NCBI GenBank assembly: GCA_016295275.1 | Contig: JAEDLN010000001.1 | Span: forward strand, 1 to 64,000 | Direction: 5' to 3' | DNA length: 64,000 bases | Source of the DNA: Kiritimatiellia bacterium | GTDB taxonomy: Bacteria > Verrucomicrobiota > Kiritimatiellia > RFP12 > UBA3636 | Shown here: one piece after another, positions 27,955 to 37,893 of the stretch | How positions within the stretch are numbered: position 1 is the first letter of the stretch | How the letters are laid out: the number at the start of each line of letters is the position of its first letter | The notes under the pieces: generated by a model | Seen by the model: the letters and a program-made list of their open reading frames with translations, nothing else | Database searches by the model: none | Told to the model about the DNA's origin: nothing | Program-made: the position numbers and the translations under genes

Positions 27955-28255
27955 GGGGTTGCCGCTTTGACGATCCGTCTCACTCGGTTGTTCCCCGGAA
28001 CAATCTTGACTGCTTGATGTGGAAAGGACGATCCGCTTGATGACCGGTACTTTTCAAAAAAGGCTCCTTTCCAAATCCATTCGACCGTTCCTCGGTTGCA
28101 AAACATGGTTTCCCAATTTCCGTGTGGGCTGCAAATCCTTTCGACGCACGGTTTCTCCTTCGGAATCCCTTTTTCTTTCCTAGCTCCGTTTTCCGGTTCT
28201 CTTCTGTCCGTTTCTCCCGAACTGCCAGTACATCCGGTCGCGATACTCTTCTTCC
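27955..28255 (+). other. Intergenic gap between the helicase paralogs
   Basis: No gene was found in this 301-base gap. It contains the inverted repeat TTGTTCC-CC-GGAACAA at 27988-28003, which could be an operator. No convincing -10/-35 pair was seen for the second helicase. Confidence 0.3.
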
Positions 28256-31200
28256 ATGGACATTTCCCATTCCAATTCTCGCCCTTTGCGCGAAACGTCG
28301 ATCCCCTTTTCGTATACGGTCAACGATATCCGTTCCTGGGGCGATCAGGCCTCCTTCAATGCCGCCTTGCGAGCCGTCAATCGTGGGGATGTTCTCAATG
28401 CCGATTACGATGCAAAAACGCAAATCGGGTCCGGCGTCGTCAGTGCAAACGGAAACCTCGTAAACGCTTCCTTCCAGCTCTGCAACTGGAAATACTGCAA
28501 TGCCGAAAACCGGTGTTCGTGCCAAATCGGACAGACCGGTTCCATGTGCTTTCACACCCTGGCAATTGCCATCAAGCTCGCTCGCTTGTACGAGGCGAAG
28601 ACGGGCGCCGACCGGAAATCGGCAGATTCGAATCTCCCCACCGAAATCGATCTCCCAAAGCAGACCGTCCTTCGCGATGCGAAAAACGGCGAACCGGTTT
28701 CCCTCGTCTTTGTCCTTCCGAAAAATTGGACAGAGCTCATGAACCAGCACAAGAGCGTATTGCTGGGCATCTACCTGACCCCACGACTCGCCTCCCCGAA
28801 ATCATCCCCCACCGCTATTATCCATATCGAAAAGGCTATCCTCCTGAAACGCTCCCTGAGCCTCGAACATGAGGACGATATGATGCTGATGCTGCTCGAG
28901 GAAATGGCGGAAGGATCCCTGACAGGGGAATGTCGCGTAAACCCGTCTTCCCTCCTTTGGCTTTTGGACTACCTCGGGAATCTCGGACGCCCTATTTATC
29001 AAAGCGATATCATCGATTCGCCGACCAAGAACAAGGAGCGTCATGTCGTGAAATCGATCCAAGAGACGCTCCCGATTCGGATTCGGACGGAGGCGGATGC
29101 CTGCGAAACCTTTATTCGCTGCTCCTTCAACCCGTGTCTTCGTTCGATTGACGCATCAATCCATGCCGATATTCCAGGCGTAATCCCGCCTCAAGAGATA
29201 ACCTATATCGTGCCGGGCGGCGAAAAGGGATATGCCATAATCAACTCGACGGTCGAAACATCCGGCTATGCTTTCGAATTGATTCCTCTCAAAAGCATCC
29301 TGCCGATCGTTTTCCGGCAATTTTACATCAAGCCGATCCGCATCGATCCGTTGCACGTATACCGCTTCCTCAAATACGAACGCAATACCTTGCAAAACAG
29401 CCTCCCCGTCAAAATCGATCCGGAGGTCGAGTCGCTTTCCTGGACGCCGCTTTCTCCGCAATTCCTTCTAGAGGTCTCCATTCCGGAGCAGGAAACGCCT
29501 CCCAAAAACGGATGGCGTCCCTCTCCGGGAAATTTGCCCAATCGACTGTCCATCTGTCTGAAGGCATGCTACGAACCGTTTCCCGGAAAACAGCCAGCGC
29601 AAACCGTTGTTGCAGGATTCCCCGGATGCTATTTCTCCATTCCCGATCTGAACGATTCCTACCACTATTTCATTCGGGATCTGGCCGCAGAGCAAAAGGG
29701 TCTGGAAATGCTCCGTTCTTTCGAAATCCCGGGGCAAACGGAAGATCATGCGGCAACACTCCTTCTGGAAGGTCAAGACCAAGTCCTCCACTTCCTCTCG
29801 ACAACCGCTCCTCAAATCGAAGCGCTTCTCGGTTGGTCTGTCGATTTCTCCCCTACCCCGGCTCTCCATAAACTCGTTCAATCGTTCGAACGAATCGGAA
29901 TTGAAGTCAAAATCAACGAGAGCAACGGAGACCTGCCGTCCGTTTTCAGCTTGACGGTTGCCTATAAAACCGTCGGGAGAAGGCATTACGTCCCTGAAAA
30001 GGAAATCTTGGAAGCCGCTGCGGAAAATCGAACCTACCTGATTGACTACGGGCCGCATAAAAAAGAGCCTCGGCAACGTCCGGTCCAACCTAAAATTCAA
30101 ATTTTCAACTCCGGTATCATTCAAGCCTTTCGGGATCTGGAACAGGAATGCCACGCATTTCGAAATCCCCTTGATAAAGCCCAGACCATGAGCAATGGTT
30201 TTGCGCCTTTTGTGGTCAATCGAATCCGTCGACTGAAAAGCTCCGGTGTAACATTCGACACAAACGCCTCCGCTTGGGTGCAAAAATACCTTCGCCCGTT
30301 CGAAACCTCCGAATCCGCAAAGGATCGTCAGGAAATACGCCGTCTCCTCCCTCGTATCCTCCGTCCCTACCAGCTGGAAGGCGTCCTTTGGCTCCGTTGG
30401 CTTGAACGAAACAATTTCGGCGGTATTTTGGCAGACGAAATGGGGCTTGGAAAAACCCTGCAGGCGCTTGCATGGATTTCCATGCGGAGAATCTACGAAC
30501 CGCAAACGAAACGTCCCGTTCTTGTCGTTTGCCCGACCTCTCTCGTTCGAAATTGGGAGAGCGAAGCGCATCGATTTGTACCCCAACTCAAAACCCTCGT
30601 CCTTTCCGGCACCGATCGACACGATGTTTTCCGGTTGATTCCGGAATGCGATCTCGTCATTACCTCCTATGCGCTTCTTCGCCGGGACGTCGAACTGTAC
30701 AATACGGTCCTGTTCTCCGCCTGTCTGCTCGACGAAGCCCAGAATATCAAGAACCGAGATACCGATAACGCCACGAGCGTAAAGCAAATTCGGGCCCGCA
30801 CCCGTATCGCCATTACGGGTACGCCAATCGAAAATTCCCTTGCAGATCTTTGGTCCATCTTTGATTTTCTCATGCCGGGATATCTCGGAACCTACGCCGA
30901 ATTTCATACCCGCTTCGAAATTCCGATCGCTCTCCGCCATAGCGAGGCCGCAAATCCTACCGATATCCGGGAAGCCGATATTCTCCTTTCCAAACTTCGG
31001 GATAAAACCGCCCCCTTCCTTCTCCGCCGTCTCAAAACAACCGTCGCTCAAGACCTTCCGGAAAAACTGGAACAAATCGTGCCGACCGAAATGACCGCCG
31101 ATCAGCAAAAGGTCTATCGTTCGCTACAGGAACAGATCGGACGCAAAATTTCCGACTCCGTTTCCGAAAACGGCTTCGAACGCTCTCGCATGCTCATCCT

Positions 31201-31897
31201 TTCCGGTCTCTTGCGCCTCCGTCAGGCTGCCTGCCATCTTTCGCTGCTCGGCAATCTCAATCCGTATCCGAATTCGGAACATCCGTCCGGAAAACTTTCC
31301 CAGATGCTCTCGATTTTGGAAAATACCATCGCAAGCGGCCATCGCGTGCTCATTTTCTCCCAATTCGTCGAGATGCTGCATCTGATTCGAGACGCATTGG
31401 ACAAACGCGCAATCAAATACTGCTATCTGGATGGAACTTCCAAGGAAGAGGAACGTCTGGAGAATGTTCGCCAGTTCAACTTTAACCACAAAATTCCCGT
31501 CTTTCTGATCTCTTTGAAGGCCGGCGGAACGGGACTTACGCTTACCGGGGCCGATGAAGTCATTCTCTTCGATCCTTGGTGGAATCCCGCCGCCGAACAA
31601 CAGGCGATCGATCGAACCCATCGTATCGGTCAAACCCGTACCGTCCACGCAATTCGCCTCATCACTCCCGGTACGGTCGAAGAAAAGGTGCGTCTCATGC
31701 AACAACGGAAGAGCGAAATCATCGCAGCGTCCATCGGTACGCCGGACGAATCCGCTCCTTCCGAGTCGGAAGCCATCACGAAAACCGATACCGAGACCGT
31801 CAACTCCCTCACCTGGAGCGATGTCCAGACGCTCTTCGACCTCCCCGATGCCACGCCAAAACCGGCTCCCGAATCCCACGCCGATCCGCACGCCTGA
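28256..31897 (+). CDS. SWIM zinc-finger SNF2-family helicase, copy 2
   Basis: A 1,213-residue paralog of the preceding gene with the same layout. The SWIM site uses C87, C89, C98 and H100. The Snf2 motor has DEMGLGKT, LDEAQNIKN, ITGTPIENS and RTHRIGQ. The NDIRSWG motif near residue 24 matches ENIRSWG of copy 1, so the two arose by tandem duplication and then diverged widely outside the motor. The Asp/Glu and Lys of the ATPase motifs are intact in both, so both should be active. A Pro/Glu-rich tail ends the protein. Confidence 0.9.
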   Translation: MDISHSNSRPLRETSIPFSYTVNDIRSWGDQASFNAALRAVNRGDVLNADYDAKTQIGSGVVSANGNLVNASFQLCNWKYCNAENRCSCQIGQTGSMCFHTLAIAIKLARLYEAKTGADRKSADSNLPTEIDLPKQTVLRDAKNGEPVSLVFVLPKNWTELMNQHKSVLLGIYLTPRLASPKSSPTAIIHIEKAILLKRSLSLEHEDDMMLMLLEEMAEGSLTGECRVNPSSLLWLLDYLGNLGRPIYQSDIIDSPTKNKERHVVKSIQETLPIRIRTEADACETFIRCSFNPCLRSIDASIHADIPGVIPPQEITYIVPGGEKGYAIINSTVETSGYAFELIPLKSILPIVFRQFYIKPIRIDPLHVYRFLKYERNTLQNSLPVKIDPEVESLSWTPLSPQFLLEVSIPEQETPPKNGWRPSPGNLPNRLSICLKACYEPFPGKQPAQTVVAGFPGCYFSIPDLNDSYHYFIRDLAAEQKGLEMLRSFEIPGQTEDHAATLLLEGQDQVLHFLSTTAPQIEALLGWSVDFSPTPALHKLVQSFERIGIEVKINESNGDLPSVFSLTVAYKTVGRRHYVPEKEILEAAAENRTYLIDYGPHKKEPRQRPVQPKIQIFNSGIIQAFRDLEQECHAFRNPLDKAQTMSNGFAPFVVNRIRRLKSSGVTFDTNASAWVQKYLRPFETSESAKDRQEIRRLLPRILRPYQLEGVLWLRWLERNNFGGILADEMGLGKTLQALAWISMRRIYEPQTKRPVLVVCPTSLVRNWESEAHRFVPQLKTLVLSGTDRHDVFRLIPECDLVITSYALLRRDVELYNTVLFSACLLDEAQNIKNRDTDNATSVKQIRARTRIAITGTPIENSLADLWSIFDFLMPGYLGTYAEFHTRFEIPIALRHSEAANPTDIREADILLSKLRDKTAPFLLRRLKTTVAQDLPEKLEQIVPTEMTADQQKVYRSLQEQIGRKISDSVSENGFERSRMLILSGLLRLRQAACHLSLLGNLNPYPNSEHPSGKLSQMLSILENTIASGHRVLIFSQFVEMLHLIRDALDKRAIKYCYLDGTSKEEERLENVRQFNFNHKIPVFLISLKAGGTGLTLTGADEVILFDPWWNPAAEQQAIDRTHRIGQTRTVHAIRLITPGTVEEKVRLMQQRKSEIIAASIGTPDESAPSESEAITKTDTETVNSLTWSDVQTLFDLPDATPKPAPESHADPHA

Positions 31898-31971
31898 AAA
31901 CATCCGTTTTTGGCAAATCCGTTCTGGCGAAACCCCGTCGCAAACGCCCTCATTCGTCAGAGGCGGCGACA

Positions 31972-32193
31972 TCAGTCGGTTGCGGCGCTTCGAAGCAACG
32001 TCAAGTATTCGCAGTCGTCAATACCATCGCGAATCGGCTTCGGACGGCGCAACGTCCTCGAAACACCTGCCCCTGCCGCCTCCTGAGCAAATAGCGCGCA
32101 AAAGCGATGATGCCATTTATTGCCCCCCGCATCGGTACCGCGCAAGATGGCATGGGCGACGGCAGAGCGTGAGAGTCCCGCTTCCCCAGCCAC
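31972..32193 (-). pseudogene. Remnant with HTH-like start and glycosidase-like tail
   Basis: A 73-codon frame with a GTG start and no ribosome binding site. Its first part (AGLSRSAVAHAILRG) resembles a LacI-type helix-turn-helix. Its last part (PIRDGIDDCEYLTLL) resembles the end of DUF4091-type glycoside hydrolases, which carry IRDGxEDYEYL. The frame stays open upstream of the GTG for about 24 codons. It is probably a deletion-joined relic of a carbohydrate locus beside the GH112 gene. Confidence 0.35.
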
Positions 32194-32196
32194 GCC

Positions 32197-32229
32197 GGAA
32201 AGCCCGGCGCGAACGCGAGCGGGCTTCCC
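32197..32229 (-). other. Strong GC-rich hairpin downstream of the GH112 gene
   Basis: GGAAAGCCCG and CGGGCTTCCC form a ten-bp stem (one wobble) around a GC-rich loop with an inner CGCG-AA-CGCG helix. It lies about 50 bases past the GH112 stop. No T-tract follows, so it is a weak terminator candidate. Confidence 0.3.
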
Positions 32230-32277
32230 TAGTGTGGCTATTGTCGGGTTGGCTCATGAGGCCCTTTGCTCATGGCA

Positions 32278-34440
32278 TCATGCCATTTCCTGACCGCCCG
32301 GGGGCAGGGAAACGTTTCGTTCGGTACCGTCGGGCAATGTGATGGTTCCGGATTGCGTGTCGTTGGAGGAGTTTACGGCAATCATGCGCCCTGTCGTCGG
32401 GAAAAAGGCAACATCAATTGCAGGGTTGTCGGCCATCCACGGAATGCGTTCGCTCTCCCGCCCCGCCGCCCAAACGAGCGATTGCAGCAGGAGACGCGAA
32501 TTTGAGCACGAATAGGGCAAGGAAGCAAAATAGACGGAACGCCCCTCCCCGTATACGTTCGCGGAACAGAGGATGTGTTTTCCCGCCGAAGCAAGCACGG
32601 TCGTAGCCGACGTACGCGGAAAGACGAAGGATTCGACGATTCCGAAATTCGCCGAATTCGCGGACGCCGCCAACGAATGCGTTCGATCAATGGAAAACGA
32701 CACCGGCACATTTTGGATACCGCGACCATCTTCATAGTCGACGCCAAGCACGTCGGCAAGGCGGAAGAAACGATCCGATGTGGGGTCGGCGGTGGGTCCG
32801 CGGCATCCGATGAAACCGCCTCCCTTTGCGACGAACGAGCGGACAGCCGAGGCAATTCTCTCATCTCCCCACAGGTCGCCGCCGCTCCATGCGGTAAAGG
32901 CATCGCCATCGTTGATCAGAACATCGATGTCTGAAGGAACGCCATCGCGAATCTCCTCCATAGCGATAAAACGAACGGAAACTGGAAGCCCGGCGAGACA
33001 CTCGAGGAGATTCGAACCGGCGACCTCCACGACATCCGTCCGCTTCTCAAAGAATTTCTGATCGCGACCGAAGCTGTTGATCCAGGCACGGGGCGTTCCC
33101 CATGCGTTGAGAACGCCGACACGAACCGGAATGTCGAGCGCCGGCGTACCTCCCGAGGTGTCGAGGATTTCACGGAATTGATCGCAAAGCGTCGCTACCC
33201 AATCGCAAAACGCTGGAAACTTCAGCGCTAACGAGGGATAGCCGCCCCAGCCAATGCGATCGATCGGACGACGCAAAAGTGCACGACGAATCTTGAGCCA
33301 GTCGCCGCGCGACTCCGTCAACGGATCGCCGCCTTCCCGGAAGACGTCCGGAAAGAAGTAGGGGTACAGCCGGAGTTCCTTCGCCATGGTGCCCGGCGTA
33401 TCCGACACCCGGCGCAACGCCACGCCATCCTCCGCCGCGCCGATATGAAGATCGATCCCCATTTTGGTGGGATTATCCGTGAAGGGTTCCAGACCGACCC
33501 AGTGATCGCCATGGAATACTGCCGCACGCTTCCCTGCCCGATGCACGCGCTGGCAGAGCTCACGGCCAAACCGCAACACGAATCGCTGGACGAACGACAT
33601 CCAGTCACGCCAACGCGCTGAAGGTACGCCTCCGGTAGCATTGTTGCGGCCGGCATCCACAAAGTCCTCCGGCGTCAGACGATATCCGAATTGCGCCTCG
33701 AAATCATCCAACGCCTTCAGACTCACACATTCCTGATAGCCTGTCCAGTCTCGAAAAACATCCCGGCAATCGTGATCGAAGTCCACATTGAAGTGGTAGG
33801 CAAGAGACGTGAGTCGCACAATGGTCGTCTGAGGATGATCAGCCAACCAATTGTCGAAATATTCGAATAGGTAGTTCCAAACTTCCGGATAGTAGGGATC
33901 TACAGACCGGACGCGCTCGCGTGTCCATCCGTTGGTGAGGTGATTGTACATGCTTGTCGTGTCCCAGGCAACGGTGGCAAGGAAGGACACGGAATAGAGG
34001 TGCCCCGGACAGGCTCCAAGGACGCGAACCGCCTTTTTTGCGGGGTCGTAGACCCATTTCCCATGTGGAACGGGAAGCTCCCCCGTCCGATCCATGACTT
34101 GCCAGAGGCTCGGTGTCGCGAGATCCTCGCGAATTTCGTACTTGAGCGGATGCAGACGTTCTAGAAGGGGAATTTCAAGCGTTTCCCCAAAGGCGGGCGC
34201 AGGGGTCGTCGACAGATACTTCATTGGCCAATATTCCGGATGGGCGCGCGTCCATTCCTCGTCGGCACGAACCAGACAAATTGTCGAATACACATCCAGT
34301 CCAAGCTCCAGCAGTTCGCTCGGCAGCGCGGTTCCATCGCAGTCGCGAACCGCATCCGCACCCCAGCGGCGAATCAGTTCGAGAGCAGATGCGCCCCCCC
34401 CCTTTTCAGTGGGCAAAGTAATGTGTCCTTTATGTTTCAC
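32278..34440 (-). CDS. GH112 galactosyl-hexosamine/rhamnose phosphorylase
   Basis: A 720-residue cytoplasmic enzyme of family GH112 (lacto-N-biose/galacto-N-biose phosphorylase; some members act on galactosyl-rhamnose). It has the N-terminal GHITLPTEKG and RRWGADAVRDCDGTALP, and later FHGDHWVGLEPF and CRGPTADPTSDRFF. It would use phosphate to release galactose 1-phosphate from mucin-, milk- or plant-derived disaccharides. It is the only full-length gene on the - strand between 2 kb and 57 kb. Decayed sequences flank it on both sides, suggesting acquisition by transfer. Substrate specificity cannot be read by eye. Confidence 0.88.
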   Translation of the reverse strand: MKHKGHITLPTEKGGGASALELIRRWGADAVRDCDGTALPSELLELGLDVYSTICLVRADEEWTRAHPEYWPMKYLSTTPAPAFGETLEIPLLERLHPLKYEIREDLATPSLWQVMDRTGELPVPHGKWVYDPAKKAVRVLGACPGHLYSVSFLATVAWDTTSMYNHLTNGWTRERVRSVDPYYPEVWNYLFEYFDNWLADHPQTTIVRLTSLAYHFNVDFDHDCRDVFRDWTGYQECVSLKALDDFEAQFGYRLTPEDFVDAGRNNATGGVPSARWRDWMSFVQRFVLRFGRELCQRVHRAGKRAAVFHGDHWVGLEPFTDNPTKMGIDLHIGAAEDGVALRRVSDTPGTMAKELRLYPYFFPDVFREGGDPLTESRGDWLKIRRALLRRPIDRIGWGGYPSLALKFPAFCDWVATLCDQFREILDTSGGTPALDIPVRVGVLNAWGTPRAWINSFGRDQKFFEKRTDVVEVAGSNLLECLAGLPVSVRFIAMEEIRDGVPSDIDVLINDGDAFTAWSGGDLWGDERIASAVRSFVAKGGGFIGCRGPTADPTSDRFFRLADVLGVDYEDGRGIQNVPVSFSIDRTHSLAASANSANFGIVESFVFPRTSATTVLASAGKHILCSANVYGEGRSVYFASLPYSCSNSRLLLQSLVWAAGRESERIPWMADNPAIDVAFFPTTGRMIAVNSSNDTQSGTITLPDGTERNVSLPPGGQEMA

Positions 34441-34460
34441 GTTTGTTTTTCTTCAAGTTT

Positions 34461-34904
34461 TTACGGTTCGAAATGGAAAAGGGTCGTAGGATCATGCCAT
34501 TCGCCGATTCGAATATCGCCGAATTCAACGATTTCGGCAAGGCGGAACGCAGTTTCTTCACGACTGTCCATGTTGAACTGTTCGTTAGGCTTACAGGTTC
34601 CGGATGTGTAGTGGAACGGCTTGCCCGAGTTCTCCAAAAGAACCTTCCTCTCCCAAGGTCGGAATGTGCGAGCATCTCGCCAATCCCCGTCATGTGAAGG
34701 AAACCTTGATCGAAGAAGAATGGAACCAAGTATACCGAAGATAGCCTTCGGTTCATAGCCTATTTTTCGATGTAGTGCCGAGAAGAGCCGAACGGTCAGC
34801 CTTCGGAAAGAAACTGACGCATCGGGATTGACGAAAACGGCGCTCGTGACTTTGTGATAACGAAGGCAAAATAGTGTGGGACGATTGTAACCTTGTTTTG
34901 GCAA
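34461..34904 (-). other. Unrecognised open frame upstream of the GH112 gene
   Basis: A 147-codon frame reading in the same direction as the GH112 gene, ending about 20 bases before its start. Its second half (for example REETAFRLAEIVEFGDIRIG) has the look of a real protein, but no family was recognised and no ribosome binding site is evident. It may be the tail of a deleted gene or chance. The rest of the gap from 34441 to 35136 shows nothing I can support. Confidence 0.25.
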
Positions 34905-35136
34905 TGGAAAAGAAGCAGCCGAAAGTCCCCTGCTTGTTTTCCCCTCTCGCAGGAGACCCCTGCCGACATTGCTCGAAGAGGGGCTTTACGCTCTGATAGA
35001 GGCGCAAAGGAATGCATTTTCATCGGCTTACGGACATGAAAACAAAGTGAAACTCGTCCTGCCGATTCTAATGGTCGGGAGAATTTGAAGCGTTGGCAAA
35101 TGCGCACAGAACCGAATCATGACTGCGTATGAATAG

Positions 35137-35637
35137 ATGCCCGCGGGCGAAAAGAATGACTGGCAACCATGTATCCGCCATTTGCAAAAACGCGCTAAAG
35201 AAGACGACGGTGAGATTCATTGGTCGGACGAAACCGCCGTCATGAATGCAGACGGTTGCGGCAGATCGTACGCGCCCTCGCGACAAGTCTCCGCCGACCA
35301 AGACTCGTCGGCTTTATCTATGAATCTCTCCGTCGACAATCAGATGGAATGCTGTTGGATGATCGTCACCGAGACCTTTATTGCGAACGGACTGATCGAG
35401 TGCATGGGAAGCATCGAGAAGGACGTCGAGCGCAAGATTTTCCTTGTGATGGATAACCTCAAGGTTCATCATAGCAAACCGATAAACGAATGGTTCGAAA
35501 CCCATGAACGGAGCCGGACGAGCGTCTATGCCAAATCTCACGCTCGCGATAACGACGACTGTTCCAAAGCGTGCGCAAAAAAGCACGCAAAGAAAAAGGA
35601 ACGTCCGGCTACGGTGAAAGCTCCGCCAGACGGATAA
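35137..35637 (+). mobile_element. IS630-family transposase remnant
   Basis: A 166-codon frame carrying part of a DDE_3-type transposase. It shows IHWSDETAVMN and GRSYAPSRQ followed by KIFLVMDNLKVHHSKPINEW, which give the first and second catalytic Asp regions. The N-terminal DNA-binding domain is missing. After the HHSK region the sequence drifts into an unrelated Lys-rich frame, and a KSVFQRQ-like tail typical of the family lies in another frame, so a frameshift is likely. No terminal inverted repeats were identified. It is almost certainly inactive and lies directly before the V-ATPase operon. Confidence 0.75.
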
Positions 35638-35826
35638 AGTCAGTTTTCCAAAGACAGGCATGTTCGCCATGCCGCAGAATCAATGGGACTTATTGCCGGA
35701 GCAATATTGCATGGTTCTCATCCCGACTCGCGCCCGACCGTCATCCCATATGATGATACCGCACGGCAGCTCGTGCCACCGCAGGTTACGCCCTTTTCCC
35801 TTTGACGCGTTTTCTGCGAAAAGACC

Positions 35827-35855
35827 TTGCGTGGACGAATGGAAAGGAGTATACT
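35827..35855 (+). promoter_or_regulatory. Predicted promoter of the V-ATPase operon
   Basis: TTGCGT is followed after exactly 17 bases by TATACT. The predicted start lies about 45 bases before the subunit B ATG, so the operon can be transcribed independently of the IS remnant. Confidence 0.6.
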
Positions 35856-35907
35856 TAATGGCACTAAAGTATTTTCGATCCTGACTGGGTCGTTTGGGAG
35901 TTTTTCT

Positions 35908-37209
35908 ATGACGAATACCGTTTACCATCGCATTGACGCTAGCTCCGGAAGTGTCGTAAGCCTTCGCGCCGAAGGTGTCAAATATCACGAATTGGCCGAA
36001 ATCTCCTCTCGCGGAATCACTTCGTTGGCGCAGGTCATCAAGGTGGACGGCGACCATGTTTCCTTGCAAGTCTTCGCCGGTGCCCGCGGTATCGCAACCG
36101 ACGCCCGTGTCCGTTTTCTCGGGCATTCCATGCAGGTTTCGGCAACCGACAACTTGCTCGGCCGCGTTTTCGACGGCGGCGGAAATCCCCGCGACAAAGG
36201 GCCTGCCCTTCAGGAAAATCTCATCGAAATCGGCGGTCCCTCCGTCAACCCCGCTAAGCGCATCATTCCTCGTAACATGGTGCGTACGGGTATCCCGATG
36301 ATCGATGTCTTCAACTCGCTGGTCGAAAGCCAAAAGCTCCCGATCTTCGCAAAGTCCGGCGAACCCTACAACGAACTGCTTGCCCGAATCGCCCTCCAAG
36401 CGGAAACCGATGTCATCATCCTAGGCGGAATGGGGCTCAAGAATGATGACTACCTCTACTTCCGCGATACGCTCGACGCCTCCGGCGCCCTTTCCCGTAC
36501 CGTCATGTTCGTCCATACGGCCGCCGATCCCGTCGTCGAATGCATGCTCGTTCCCGATCTGTCGCTCGCCGTCGCCGAACAATTCGCACTCAAAGGAAAG
36601 AAGGTGCTCGTCCTCCTGACCGATATGACGTCTTTCGCAGACGCTCTCAAGGAGGTCGCAATCACCATGGAGCAAATCCCATCCAACCGCGGATACCCGG
36701 GAGACCTTTACTCGCAGCTCGCTGCCCGCTACGAAAAGGCGGTCGACTTCGAAGGTGCCGGTTCCATTACCATTCTTGCCGTCACGACAATGCCCGGCGG
36801 CGATGTCACCCACCCCGTGCCCGACAACACCGGCTATATTACGGAAGGCCAGTTCTACCTCTCCTCCGGTCATATCGAGCCCTTCGGATCCCTTTCCCGT
36901 CTCAAACAGCAGGTCAACAAAACGTCCCGCGCGGACCATCGCACGATCATGGATACCATGATCCAGCTCTTTGCCCAATATCGCTCCACCCTCGAAAAAC
37001 AGTCGATGGGCTTCCGCATGACGACATGGGATGAAAAGCTTCTCAAGTACGGTCACCGGTTCGAAACCGAAATGATGGATATCTCCGTCAATATTCCCCT
37101 CGAAAAAGCCCTTGATCTCGGATGGGAAATCCTCGCAGACTGTTTCGATCCTTCCGAAACCGGCATCCGCTCCGAAATGATTGAAAAGTACTGGCCGAAA
37201 AAGGCGTAA
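35908..37209 (+). CDS. ntpB: V-type ATPase subunit B
   Basis: A 433-residue V/A-type ATPase regulatory (non-catalytic) subunit. It has [43 protein letters not shown] and TYP-like [11 protein letters not shown] segments. It lacks the Walker A loop of subunit A, as expected. I chose the ATG at 35908, which has GGGAG nine bases upstream; the open frame extends further but only into non-homologous sequence. In Chlamydia-type operons subunit A precedes B. Here no A gene is upstream. Confidence 0.95.
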   Translation: MTNTVYHRIDASSGSVVSLRAEGVKYHELAEISSRGITSLAQVIKVDGDHVSLQVFAGARGIATDARVRFLGHSMQVSATDNLLGRVFDGGGNPRDKGPALQENLIEIGGPSVNPAKRIIPRNMVRTGIPMIDVFNSLVESQKLPIFAKSGEPYNELLARIALQAETDVIILGGMGLKNDDYLYFRDTLDASGALSRTVMFVHTAADPVVECMLVPDLSLAVAEQFALKGKKVLVLLTDMTSFADALKEVAITMEQIPSNRGYPGDLYSQLAARYEKAVDFEGAGSITILAVTTMPGGDVTHPVPDNTGYITEGQFYLSSGHIEPFGSLSRLKQQVNKTSRADHRTIMDTMIQLFAQYRSTLEKQSMGFRMTTWDEKLLKYGHRFETEMMDISVNIPLEKALDLGWEILADCFDPSETGIRSEMIEKYWPKKA

Positions 37210-37257
37210 ACCCGCTTCTCGACTCGACGCGCATCCTGTTAAGAGAGGAGTCCGCCA

Positions 37258-37893
37258 ATGGCAAAAGTAAAACTGACAAAAACGGAGTTGAAGGCCCAGA
37301 AAGATGCATTGGCCCGTTACCAGCGATTCCTGCCCATGCTCCAACTCAAGAAATCCCAGCTTCAGATGGAACTGCAGGGGATGCGTGCCCGCGCCGATGA
37401 AATCACCCGGCAACAGGAGGCTCTCCGAAAGGAAATGAATGCTTGGATCGGTCTTTTTGCAGACGAATCCGCCAAAATCCCCCTGACCGTCGAAAAGGTC
37501 CGCCTTCACAGCGGTAATATCGCCGGTGTCGTTATCCCGATCTTCGATGGTATTGACGTGCATCGGGAGGAAATCGATTTGTTTGAAACCCCCGCCTGGA
37601 TCGATGACGCTGCAGATGCCGCAGAACGCTTGATTGCGTTGCGCGCCGAACGGGACGTCGCTCTCCGCCAGGTCGAATTGATCGCCGAGGAACTCCGTAC
37701 CACGTCCCAGCGCGTGAATCTCTTCGAAAAAGTGAAAATTCCGGAGTGCAAGGAAAACATCCGAGTGATCAATGTCGCAATCGGAGATGAACAAACCTCC
37801 GCCGTCGCCCGCGGTAAAATCGCAAAGGGACGTGGAAAAACCTCTCCCGAAACAGACGCGCCGTCGTCTCTAGAAAAGGAGGTCTCCAAATGA
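37258..37893 (+). CDS. ntpD: V-type ATPase subunit D
   Basis: A 211-residue, mostly helical central-stalk subunit. It opens KVKLTKTELKAQK and continues with long coiled-coil segments, matching the NtpD/AtpD rotor shaft. A ribosome binding site (GAGAGGAG) precedes the ATG. Its stop overlaps the subunit I start in ATGA, so the two are coupled. Confidence 0.9.
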   Translation: MAKVKLTKTELKAQKDALARYQRFLPMLQLKKSQLQMELQGMRARADEITRQQEALRKEMNAWIGLFADESAKIPLTVEKVRLHSGNIAGVVIPIFDGIDVHREEIDLFETPAWIDDAADAAERLIALRAERDVALRQVELIAEELRTTSQRVNLFEKVKIPECKENIRVINVAIGDEQTSAVARGKIAKGRGKTSPETDAPSSLEKEVSK

